Shown in pieces: positions 45,338 through 55,681 of a stretch of 64,000 nucleotides of DNA. A model generated the notes under the pieces. That model did no database searches, was not told the DNA's origin, and was given only the letters and a program-made list of their open reading frames with translations. This DNA is from Sporodiniella umbellata (taxonomy: Eukaryota > Mucoromycota > Mucoromycetes > Mucorales > Rhizopodaceae), in contig JAIXMR010000004.1 in NCBI GenBank assembly GCA_025677835.1, forward strand, positions 1-64,000. The letters run 5' to 3'. Made by a program: the position numbers and the translations under genes. Position 1 is the stretch's first letter. Every line of letters starts with the position of its first letter.

Positions 45338-47283
45338 ATGAGCCATTCTTCAGACGACAATGCACCTATCAAGGACTTTCTAACAAAGCATGTACCTGAT
45401 CAGTTGACGAATGGAAAGAAGCTTTGTTATCGACATCGACCTGATTTGAATAAGCAACGACAGCCGGATACTGTAGACTTTCAACAAACACAAAGAGTAC
45501 ATTGACTTTCCAATTTTAATAAGCCTTTTGAAAACAAAAGAAAAAACATGTATTTTTAAAAGAAAGGATATACACAAATACCAAAAGCAAAAAAAAACAA
45601 GATGATTAAAGAAGAAAGTGTACGAGAGAGAAAGCGAGAAAAGGAGAGAAAAGGAGGCCGGGATAGGCCATCCTTTTTCTTTTATCTTTTTCTTGTTTCT
45701 TTCTCACTTTTTTATTGTGATTATTATAGCAATTAGATATTTTACCGACGGAAGACAAAGCGGCCATTACCCATATCTGGTCTATTTTTTCTGCAGCACC
45801 ACACGATCAGAGGCTATTGATCTTGCGCGGGCTATTGTCTACATGCTGCATGCCTCAACTGTCCTTTCTACACAATGCGGTGAAGCCTTTGGTGCGTATT
45901 GACTTTATGTCAATCTTACCGCACGAGATCACATTGCGGATATTTTCGTATCTGGATGCGAAATCGCTGTGTACAGCAGCCCAAGTGTCGCATCTATGGC
46001 GCGGGCTAGCTGACGACGAGGCTGTATGGCATCGCATGTGCGAACAGCATATTGACAAGAAGTGTACAAAGTGCGGATGGGGGCTTCCCCTATTGAACAA
46101 AAAGACAGCAGGGAAGCGACTGATGGAGGCCAATGAGCTAGGTGTGGCCTGTGGTAGTGGCAGTAAGGCTTTACGCACACGGCCTCCGACGGTTGCCCCA
46201 CCCATCCTGCCGCCTTTACCGCGTCGAAGGCCATGGAAAGAGGTGTATTCGGAACGACAACGCGTGGAACTCAACTGGCGAAATAACCGGTATCGAAGCA
46301 TGTCTCTGACCGGCCATACAGACGGGGTGATGTGCCTTCAGTTTTGTGACAGCAGCAATGTGCTGATGAGCGGTTCGTATGACAAGACGATTGGGATCTG
46401 GCAGTTGGATACGGGAGAGCAGCTGAGGACATTGACAGGCCATACGCGGTGTGTACGCGCTTTACAGTTTGACGAGGCCAAGCTAGTGACAGGCTCGATG
46501 GACAACACCCTCAAGATTTGGAATTGGCAGACAGGAGAATGCATCCGCACCCTTGAAGGCCACACTGGAGGTGTACTCAGCCTTCACTTCAATTCAAAGC
46601 TGCTAGCCAGTGGCTCGACAGACCATACGATCCGTGTGTGGAATTTCCTTGCTGGCGAGTGCTGCACGCTAACCGGGCACAGCGAATGGGTCAATTCAGT
46701 CCGGTTCTGCCAAGATGATGCGATGCTGGTCTCTGCCAGCGACGATGCCACCATTCGACTCTGGGATACTCGTACCCGCGCCTGTCTTCGGGTCCTTCAG
46801 GGCCATGTCGGCCAAGTACAGGTGGCGCTTCCCAGTCCCAAAGGGTTCTCTCACATGCTTACCGAACCTGAGGCGGCTATCCAGTTTCGACCCCTGACGG
46901 CTGAAACCTTGCCAGCTTGTGCTCTGGGCGAGAGCAGAAGAAGAACACAGACCGAGAACAAGCCAACCACGGTCACAGACAGCCCCATCATCATCTCAGG
47001 CTCGCTCGATAATACCGTCAAAATCTGGGACATGGAAACAGGCAACTGTATTCGCACCTTGTTTGGGCATGTAGAAGGCGTCTGGAGTCTGGCCTACGAC
47101 ACGCTAAGGATCGTTTCTTGCTCTCATGACAGTACCATTCGTATCTGGGATTTGGCAAACGGAAGATGTATGCATGCTCTGGAAGGCCATCGTGGCCCCG
47201 TCACGGCAGTGGCCTCAAGCGATACCAAAATCATCTCTGCTTCGGATGACGGTGATATCAGAGTCTGGAATTATGGTGTTTAA
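45338..47283 (+). CDS. SCON2: F-box/WD40 sulfur controller SCON2/Met30
   Basis: Substrate receptor of an SCF ubiquitin ligase; in Neurospora SCON2 and in yeast Met30 it restrains the sulfur-assimilation activator. Exon 1 (45338-45496) gives MSHSSDDNAPIKDFL and CYRHRPDLNKQRQ, typical of the Met30 N-terminus. Exon 2 (45730-47283) starts QLDILPTEDKAAITHIW and IFSAAP. The F-box is near LPHEITLRIFSYLDAKSLC, followed by CTKCGWGLPLL. At least seven WD40 blades follow (for example LMSGSYDKTIGIW, LVTGSMDNTLKIW, IVSCSHDSTIRIW). 570 residues. The gene ends 588 bp before the CYS3-type gene. Confidence 0.94.
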
Positions 47284-47871
47284 AACAAAACAATAATAAA
47301 AAAAATTATAAAAAAGAGATGTTCATTAGAGAAATTAAAATCCCGGAAAGATCCACTGAAAATCACCATCGATTGCGTGATCCGAAACGTCTTCTTTTAA
47401 TAAATGGCGACATGAAATTCTCTTTTTGTTTTCTTACTAAGGCTAAACATACCCACCAAAAAAAAAAAAAAAAAAACAAGGGATTATTTCTGTCGATGTA
47501 TTTATAGGAATCTAACCTTTTTCAACCAAAGGGGAAAAAAAGAAAAAGAAAAAGAAGCCATCTATCTTAGTAATACGACTTCTACCGTGTCTTGCTCTTA
47601 TTTATATATGTCTATATATTTTATCAATGTGTAACGCATGATAATTCATTGGTTCGTGTTACTGATGATAGAGCAAGTTGCTCTATATAAACATCTATTC
47701 TTTTTTTTTTCTTTTTACATATCCTTTCTTATTGTCCGTCTTTTTTTTTGTATAAAATCCGGGATTAAGATGAATTCAAGTAAAAGCAAAAAAAAAAAAA
47801 AAAAATAGTGAATAGAATCACTGTACCGGCTATATACTCACCGGCCTGTAGATCTATCCAAATCCCCGTCC
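47284..47871. promoter_or_regulatory. CYS3 upstream region with TATA box, palindrome and uORF
   Basis: No other gene fits here. TATATAA at 47684-47690 adjoins the palindrome AGAGCAAGTTGCTCT (47670-47684). A CYS3-like ATGGCGACAT at 47404-47413 matches the ATGRYRYCAT consensus at 9 of 10 positions. A 12-codon uORF (47770-47808) precedes the main ATG. Confidence 0.5.
47770..47808 (+). CDS. Upstream ORF ending in six AAA codons
   Basis: ATG AAT TCA AGT AAA AGC is followed by an A18 run read as exactly six lysine codons, then TAG. It lies 80 nt after the TATA box and ends 63 nt before the CYS3 start codon. Whether it is in the transcript depends on the start site, which is unknown. Confidence 0.45.
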   Translation: MNSSKSKKKKKK

Positions 47872-48696
47872 ATGATTGACACCCTAAATCAGATCATGGA
47901 TAGTTCCCATGTCTTGAGCGACAGAGAACTGGAAAACGAGCTGGATATCTTTGCCAACGTTCAATTCACCTATGACATGACGCCAGGTTCTGCTCTTGGA
48001 AGCAAACAGGACTATCGAAGAGCTTCTGTCCAACAGAGCATGCACTCTTTGCTGAATGTCAAGCTAGCTTCTCTGGTGGATCGTAGCGGGCCTACTGCCA
48101 TGTCCTCTGGTAAGTATAGACAGCATTTGTAAAATGTTCTATTCACTCATGTTTTTTTTTTTTTTTTTTTGTCAGATGCGATTGCTCGTTTCTATGACAA
48201 CACACCCGACTGTACACCACCCAACGGGTATTACTCGCCCAACGTATCGCCTCCCAATGGCTTTGATAGTCCTAACCCGACACCACCCAATGGCGTCTTG
48301 CCAGAACAAGCCCACGGCGTGTTTCAAACAGTGGTGATCAATCCCCCCCTCTCTTTAGACGACGATGTCTCTTACAAAACGTACGATGATGAAGAGTTTA
48401 TGACTACGATGCGAGCATTGACCAGTCTGGATGAAAAAGCCAAAGGGAACAAGAAGCCAGCCCCTTTAAGCAAAGAGGACAAACGGAAGCGTAACACGGC
48501 TGCCAGTGCTCGTTTCCGTGTTAAGAAAAAGATGCGTGAACAGGCCTTACAGCTGACAGCCACTGAAATGACCGAGAAGGCAAAGGTATATGAATTACGT
48601 GTGCAAGAATTGGAAATGGAAGTCAAATGGCTCAGAGCCCTCTTGGTGGAGAAGAAAGAGCGTACACCGCTCCCTTCAAAATCAGAGTCTCACTAA
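47872..48696 (+). CDS. CYS3: CYS3/MetR-type bZIP activator of sulfur genes
   Basis: bZIP transcription factor of the Neurospora CYS3 / Aspergillus MetR group. Exons 47872-48109 and 48176-48696 give 252 residues. The basic region KRKRNTAASARFRVKKKMRE is closely like CYS3 (KRKRNTAASARFRIKKK) and is followed by a leucine zipper (LQLTATEMTEKAKVYELRV, QELEMEVKWLRALL). The N-terminal part is acidic, with PNG/PPNG-rich repeats at about residues 88-115 (TPPNGYYSP, SPPNGFDSP, TPPNGVLP). It sits directly downstream of SCON2 in the same orientation. Identification is strong for family, less so for exact target genes. Confidence 0.92.
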
Positions 48697-48723
48697 GTGT
48701 GCATACGTCCTGCTACTGGCTAT

Positions 48724-48726
<3 letters not shown>

Positions 48727-48774
<48 letters not shown>
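48727..48774 (+). repeat. (CA)24 microsatellite
   Basis: Perfect CA repeat of 48 bp starting 30 bp after the CYS3 stop codon, followed by degenerate CA-rich sequence. Confidence 0.97.
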
Positions 48775-48778
<4 letters not shown>

Positions 48779-49034
48779 CGCGCACACACACGCACACACA
48801 TACACAAACGTATACACACACGCACACACGTACATTTAATAGATCGCTACACACAATCTCTTATCTTATGATTCTATGTATCTTTTATATGCTCTATTTA
48901 TCTCTTTTGCTTTTTTCCTTATGTTTTTTCTTTGTATATATATATGTATATATATGTGTGTGTTTATGTGCGTGCAAGTGTATACAAACACACACATACA
49001 TATATATAAAGATATATCTTTATAGAGTTGTCAA

Positions 49035-49044
49035 ATGACATCAT
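49035..49044 (+). promoter_or_regulatory. Perfect CYS3-type binding consensus
   Basis: ATGACATCAT fits ATGRYRYCAT at all positions. It is 3' of CYS3 and 3' of the neighbouring kinase gene, so it is not in an obvious promoter. Confidence 0.3.
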
Positions 49045-49454
49045 CTTATCGGTTTGAAACCCTATCTTAACTATGAACAATAAAGCTGTTATGTCATGCT
49101 GGAATCATTCTTTGAGCGTATAAGAAAGACTGTTTTCTTTTTATGATGCATAAAGAGATGAAAAGTTTTTCTGAAAAAGGACCTGTCACCACTCCAGACG
49201 ACCGTTCTGCTATAAAATCAGTCTGTTGTAGTGTTTGAAGCCAAAGATATTGAAGGGTTTTTAAAATAAAAGAAAAGGGGGTTTATTACAAAAGAACCAG
49301 AGGGGAATGAAGATGAGGTGTGTATGTATAAAACAAACTGGTATAAAGCAAAAGATGGCCATAGGAAGAAAGGAAAAAAAAAAAAAAAAGGCTGCATATG
49401 TCAATGGATCGATGAAGGGTTTCTCATAAGAATAATAAAGAGGTCATAGAATTA

Positions 49455-50666
49455 CTATTTTTTGGCAGGGAGCTTGCAGACGGGCTGAATACCTGCGGTG
49501 TGGTTGTGTGTAGTATGAAAAGCGTCTACCGAGTGATGGCAGATGGGAATGGATTGAAACCAAGGGTCGTTTAGAATTTGGCTGGCGAGGATGCGAGTGT
49601 GAGGGTTAGGGTCGAGCATGGCCAAGAGCATACGACGCTCTTCTGGACCGAGGGGAAGGAAAAGCTCGAAAGTTCTGTGAGTTTGCAGGGATTTGACGTA
49701 GTTTGTATAGGAAGTATCTGTTTTGACAGCCTTGTGCCAAGTAAGACCACCAAGAAGGATACAGTAAAAAACCACGCCAGCAGACCAGACATCCGACCGT
49801 TGGCCCCAATACTCTTTCTTTTCAAACTGCTCAGGAGCAATATAAGGCTCTGATCCTACCAGACCGATGCTGGTTCTCTCTTTGGATTCCCAAGGGTAGC
49901 GAAAGACATCAGAGACACCAAAATCGGTGATTTTGAGCTGGCCGTCCATGGTCAGCAGCAGGTTTTCAGGTTTGATGTCACGATGCGCAACGCCTAGTGA
50001 ATGAAGGTAGGCCAGGCCTTGGATCATCTGCTTGAAGCAGCAGAGCTTCTCGACTTCAGACATTCTGCCCATCATAATACACGCATAGAGATCACCACCT
50101 GGGCACTATAAAGAAGGTGAGTTATCAGAAAAACCGGCGGAGTGGGTAACTTTTACATATTCCATCACCGTACAATAGCGCTTCTTCTCATCCAACACGA
50201 GATCCATTGTGTGTATCACGTTGGGGTGACTGAAGGTGGACGAGATACAGAATTCGGCTGTCAAGCGTTTCATGTATTCCCTGTCCGTCTCCTGCTTCTT
50301 CTTTTTCCGGAACTGCTTGATTGCATAGATCCTCTCGCCACCCTTTTCCGTCTCTCGTTTTCGGAGTGCCATCACCACCGCGGATGTGCCTGATCCTAGC
50401 CGTTTGTAGCATTCGCCGTATTCTTTCAGGCTTGCTGTCTCTGGTCGGCTCTGAGCAGGGCGGCGACGGCTGGCGGATACGCTTGAGCTGGAAGAGTCGC
50501 TCGACGCGCTACTTGACGCTGTCGAGATCGTATTCAGAAACGTGCCCGGCTGTTCTTCAGCTTTCTGTTGTGCAATTTTGCTCACCATCATCGCAGACGC
50601 CCGGTTATCAGGTAACCAAACATTGTCCGGTGAAAGTCGATGCATACTGGGACTATAGGGTGCCAT
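49455..50666 (-). CDS. Hal4/Hal5-type serine/threonine protein kinase
   Basis: Fungus-specific Npr1/Hal5 branch kinase; family members set potassium and nutrient transporter activity at the plasma membrane. Two exons join EYVK to CPGGDLYACIMMGRM across an intron near 50107-50151. Kinase signatures: Gly loop LGSGTSAVVMALRK, Lys in IYAIKQFRKKKKQ, catalytic HRDIKPENLLL, DFGVSDVF, and YIAPEQFEKKEY. The N-terminal 80 residues are Ser-rich (SSASSDSSSSSVSAS). CPGGDL is a mark of this family. About 390 residues. A long T31 run on the sense strand (50751-50781) lies 84 nt upstream of the ATG. Confidence 0.87.
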
Positions 50667-50749
50667 CTTTGGATAATTTATAAACTTGTTTTTTTTTTTA
50701 TTTTGAAAAGGGAAACATTAAAATAATCCAAACCTATTTATACTCCATT

Positions 50750-50784
<35 letters not shown>

Positions 50785-52054
50785 TATATTTGGCTGATTT
50801 CATTAACACTGGGCCACAACAATATAAATAAATCCCTCAAAGAGAAACCGATTCGTGGCTTATATCCAATAGCACAAAGTCCTCCCCTTAGTGGCTCCGT
50901 ATGAATCCTGTGTTCTGTGTCGCCTTCTGCTTTTAGAGCGCAAGAAAAAAAAAGAAGAGACCCAAGAGAGGTGAGATGATATAAGCATCTCTTTTGGGTA
51001 AAGAGCAGCACTAGTACTTTAGAGTCAAAAATAACAAAAAACAACACTATTGGCATAAACACCTCAACAGGATACAACACCTCTATAGAATCAAACGGAT
51101 CAATCAATGGGAAAATAAGATTTAAAGCGACCAGAATGGTTACTCTATCACTCCTTTGCCTGCAGAGATTTTGTTTCGATGGGCGATGCAATTAATTCGC
51201 TCAAATCACTCATTTCACCTTGGCTATTCCAAAAACAGAAAGCTTACCTCCATCGATTCACCCAGCGTTTTCCTTTCTCTCTTAGCTCCCCCCGCCGTTT
51301 AGACCGCCGAGATAGATTGTTCCTATCTTTGGCTCTGTCTGAATACCCTCTTGCTGTGCCACACTCGCATTCAACATTGTGGCTCCGGTCTCTTGCGGGG
51401 TTCGACCCATGGCTCTGTCAACCCTCAGTGCTTGAACACGCTTTTTTGTGCATCGATTGCCACCCGTTGGGTTCGCTTTCAATAGCTTCTAGCCATTGGC
51501 CGCTTTTTATTGTTATTATTATTGATTGATCACTTTCGTGGCACGATAGAGGTTAGGCTTCGATTTTCTACCAAAACTCTGTTTTAGATTGATTTTAGTC
51601 CACAACCCTAAAACACCCCCAAAACAAGATAAAACCGGAATGGCTTATTTTTAGTCATGTCCTGGAAAACAGCGTCTGTTTAGATTATGCATACCAACCA
51701 TCGTCTCTCCCTTAAAATATACATTCATCAATAATAAAAATATAAAAATTGCACTGCACTTGGGCTGCGGATTTCTAAGAATTCTCTAGAAATCAAGTAA
51801 ATCCAAACAACCTCACTCTTTCTGGCATTCAAGATCGGGTGCATGCGCCGTGGATTTCCTAGACTACGACAACTGGCTTGGTAGAACTGGGCATGACTAT
51901 GACGTGCAGTGTTTACCTGTTTCATTCCTCCCCATGACGCGCGTGTGGATAGGCAAGTGGTGAGGGGATCGGATCTTGAATTCGAGAACTCACATGGCAC
52001 ACCTACACACACATACAGGTTGATTCCTCTTTATTTATTTTTTTTTTTTAAGAG
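50667..52054. other. Divergent intergenic region, 1.39 kb, no gene called
   Basis: Less AT-rich than most spacers here. It holds overlapping ORFs on both strands (51179-51529 plus, 51282-51482 minus) without domains or conserved motifs, so none is called. It may be a long leader or a non-coding transcript. Confidence 0.5.
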
Positions 52055-53763
52055 ATGAACGAGCCACCCATGTTTTACGACACTAAAAGCAGCGAAAGTG
52101 AAAGTGCTAATGAAAGAGAGCCAGACGAAACATCAGAACTCAGTGAGCCCATTCAGAGCTTTAACGAACTTCAACTAGCTGCAAAGCACGTAGAGACACC
52201 AGAACAAACAGGTAAAGCCTTGATTACAATCCATCAAACTCATCCCAAAAACGCTAGAGACAGATGACTGGCTAAAGAAAGATAAACACTTTTTCATCTT
52301 GAGTAATTCTGGAAAGCCCATCTGGACAAGGTAAAGCTGACTTGACCAGCCAAGATCTCACCCCTGATTAGATATGGCGACGAATCGCAACTGTCTTCCA
52401 TGATGGGAGTTATTCAAGCTATTATCTCCTTCTTTCAAGACAACGACGATACCATCAAGTAAGCGTTCTATTGTTTATGTAGCAACTTACGCTTTAAAGA
52501 CTCATTCATGCAGGGAAATACACCTTTGTTTTCTTACTGAAAGATCCATTGTATTATGTGTGTGTCTCCAGTACAGGCGAGTCGGATACACAGGTAGGGT
52601 GACCTTTTCGTATTCCTTTGCTTATCTGCTATACAGCTACGAGATCAACTTTCCTATCTACACAACCAAATCCTCAGCGTTTTAACCAGCACTCAGCTCA
52701 CCAAAATATTTGAACAAAGAGTCAATTTCGATCTGAGAAGACTTTTGGGAGGTAAGGTCTAGACCGGTTCTATTTACTCTCTAACTCTATCTGCAGGGAC
52801 TGAAATATTTTTGGACAGTTTATCGAATCTTTTTAGTACAGATCACAGCTTTATGCTCAGTGCCTTACAATGCTTGCGTGTCAGCAAATCAGTACGTGAT
52901 ACGATGGGCAGTATTTTAACAGAAGGCAAAGTGAAGGTAAGGTCTATACAAAAAAAAGTTGGTCATCCAAAAAAAAAAAAAAAAAATCGAAATCAAACGT
53001 CTATCTGCAGAACTCACTCTATGCTATCGTTGTCTCCAAAGGTCGATTGGTCACATTACTAAGGCCTAGAAAACATAGCCTTCACCCAAGCGACCTTCAT
53101 CTCTTATTCAATATGCTGAATGGATCCAACACGTTCCATTCGGCCGAGGCCTGGACTCCTCTCTGTCTGCCCAAATTCAACGCCAAAGGCTTTTTACATG
53201 CCTACATTTGCTATATAGAGAAGGAGACTTCGATTGTCGTTATCAGCACCGACAAAAGCAACTTTTTTGAAATCAGTGAGTGGAAAACGACGGTTGTTGA
53301 ACGCATTCGCCAGGAAAACCTGTTGGAAAATATCCAACAAGAGGGCTATACTGTCAAAGACGTGGGCGTTCCCTATCTGTCGCACTTTGTTTATAAATCC
53401 AAAATGCAAGTTCAATTTACGACGCCTGAGCTCACAGACGAATATAACCAAGACAAGGCCAGGTTAAGACTTTATCGACTTTATCAGCGTGTACATGATC
53501 GAATGCATCATAGAACACGCCCCTTAAAGCTATACTATCTCGACAATGAACATGAAGCTGTCTTGGGTTGGGTAAAGACATATATACACACAAAAACACG
53601 GTCGTATTCACACTCTCTACAGATCACCTCTTCTTTTGAACTGTACGTGGTTTTTCCCAGTCACACACCTAAACATGTCATCATCTCAAGCTCAAATGGA
53701 CTACTCAAATGGATCAAAAGGAATGAAGAGAACCTTTTTATTCTTAACTCGCCCATCTTTTAA
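52055..53763 (+). CDS. MON1: Vacuolar fusion protein Mon1
   Basis: Subunit of the Mon1-Ccz1 Rab7 exchange factor in endosome-to-vacuole and autophagosome traffic. About eight exons. Conserved segments: KHFFILSNSGKPIW, YGDESQLSSMMGVIQAIISF, LRDQLSYLHNQILSVLT, GTEIFLDSL, LYAIVVSKGRLVTLLRPRKH, LHPSDLHLLFNML, LPKFNAKGFLHAYICYI and PLKLYYLDNEHEAVLGW. The acidic N-terminus is SESESANEREPDETSELSEP. The last exon ends LILNSPIF-like [12 protein letters not shown], with the stop codon overlapping that of the opposite-strand SDO1 gene. Confidence 0.93.
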
Positions 53764-54733
53764 AACTTTTCGTCTCCTTCTTCCTTTTCTCTCAAATTCA
53801 TAATCTCCAACTGCCCTTTCACCTTTGTTTCGCTTTGTAATAAATCATTGATCTTACGATATTTACCAGGATCCACCAGGGCAATCTACAGTGCGTCAGT
53901 CTAGGTTCCGTCCTATCCTATGCACTTACTATCTCAATTTCAGAGGCGCCTGCATCTTCATCTTCAATGGACGTCAACATGGGCATGATACTGTCTCTCA
54001 GCTTTTTGGATTCCTTAGATTGCGACAGTGTAAGACGGATACGCATCTGGGCTCTTTGAATAGGTAGCATCTGCTTCTCCTGCAGCTGCTTGATCACTTC
54101 CAATGCTTGTGATTTAGTACTTCTTTTAGGGTTGACACTCAAATGCAGGTCCTGCATCGCTTTCTCTATCATGGTTACCGTATAAGGACGTTTGGTCTGT
54201 GGGTTCACACAGTTATCAGTCACGGTATGAGCAATATCTTTCCATAATGTCTCCAACTGATTCGTTCTTTCTTTCTCGGCTACCTGTAACTCGCCTTTTT
54301 TTAAAATCTAACCAAACTAAGTCAAAAATACCCAGATAATATAGGTCAGCCCTTGTTTTCTTTTACCTCTTGGATCACTTGATCTACTTCTTCTGTCTTG
54401 AAGCATTTCTTTAAATCTTCTTTACTCGCTACTTGTCCTTTGGATACATTAATAAACACATTGTGAATCTGTAGAACTTCATCTAGATCCGTTTCTCTTT
54501 TATAAAAATGTTATTTCTCCCTCAATTCAAAACGCACTATTTACACATTCGTTCTCCACTCAATCACTTTATTCTTGTAGCAAGCAAGTTCAAAACGTTT
54601 ACCGCCTTTACGTAAACGAACAATAGACACATTGGTCAGTCTATTTAGGATCTTTTAACACTCATACCGTGAAAAAATAAAATAATAATCTCAAAGTTTA
54701 CTTGATTTGCGAATTGGGTTGTTGTATAACCAT
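53760..54733 (-). CDS. SDO1: Ribosome maturation protein Sdo1/SBDS
   Basis: Releases Tif6/eIF6 from late 60S particles together with Efl1. Exons: [11 protein letters not shown] (from 54733), [52 protein letters not shown] (with KEDLKKCF), the large exon with [12 protein letters not shown] and [19 protein letters not shown], and a last exon [16 protein letters not shown] ending EGDEKF-stop. The full SBDS domain order is seen, and the ending matches family C-termini. About 255 residues. Its stop codon overlaps the MON1 stop on the other strand. Confidence 0.94.
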
Positions 54734-55681
54734 TTTTGCTTTATTGTTTTATCGAAAAAAAAAAAAAGGAAAAAATGGTTTCGTTCTATTCAAAGAAAGT
54801 GACGTACATAAGCGCCTAGTCAATTTTAGGCGACATTGGTTTTTTTTTCCCCCGTCTTTTTTTTTTTTTTTAAAAAAAATTGAATAAAACAAAGACAATC
54901 ATTAAATTACGCGTTATAACCTTTGTTATCACAGCCAAACAAAAGTAAACACAGGCTTGAAAATCATTGATCAAACCTTGGTATAGATGCATACCATCTT
55001 ACTGCACAGTCAAAAAAAAAGTGACTGTTTTCACCGCTCTAGCTGTGTTACACGTGGTCTTTTTTTTTTTTTTTTTTACCTCTTTTTTTTATTTTTTTAT
55101 TTTTTTCTTTGTTTTTTTCTTAAACGAAAGGAATCTAAAAAGAAAAAAGAAAAAATACCCCCCCTTTTTTTTTTACTCTTTGTCTTTTTTTTTTTTTCTG
55201 AAATCCTAATTTCACAAATAATAGACTTTCCCCCTCATCTCCCCTTTTTGTTGCTGAAAAAGAAAAAGTTTGAACACTTTCTATTATTCATCAACATTTG
55301 CGCACAAACATAAAAAAGAGAAAATACGTAACTCTTTTAAAGGTTTTAGCGACAGCCGATTCAGCCATACCCACACTGGAATCAAAAAGAATAATTTTTC
55401 CCAAGAAAAAGAGAACAAACCGATTATGATTAATCAAGTTTATTCATCTGCAACAAGCTTATAATCCCTTTACTATCCACTTCTTTCTTTGTTATCAACC
55501 CACTGTATTATATCCAAACAAGAAAAGAGCCAACATTTTTTTAAATATTTTCAACACACACACACACACACACGCGCGCGCAAAAGCAACAAAAATAACC
55601 AAAACTAAACTAAAGCACTAGAAACAGCTTAAAACAACGTCTAAAATAGAATTGTACACTTTTTTATTACTATACACTTAA
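54734..55681. other. Intergenic region between SDO1 and UBP3 genes
   Basis: Very AT-rich with T runs mixed with short C/A runs (about 55063-55195) and a short (CA)n at about 55553-55572. ORFs here are low-complexity. No gene seen. Confidence 0.6.

Larger units (their letters stand above)
48697..49454. other. Convergent intergenic region with (CA)24 and CYS3 consensus
   Basis: Starts with the (CA)n microsatellite just after the CYS3 stop and contains ATGACATCAT, a perfect CYS3 consensus, at 49035-49044. No gene seen. Confidence 0.6.

Noticed and set aside
49578..49853. ORF opposite the Hal-type kinase
   Set aside because: Antisense shadow of the conserved kinase domain.
51179..51529. 116-codon plus-strand ORF upstream of MON1
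   Set aside because: No domain, an overlapping ORF on the other strand, and no splice-supported extension; composition resembles the spacer.
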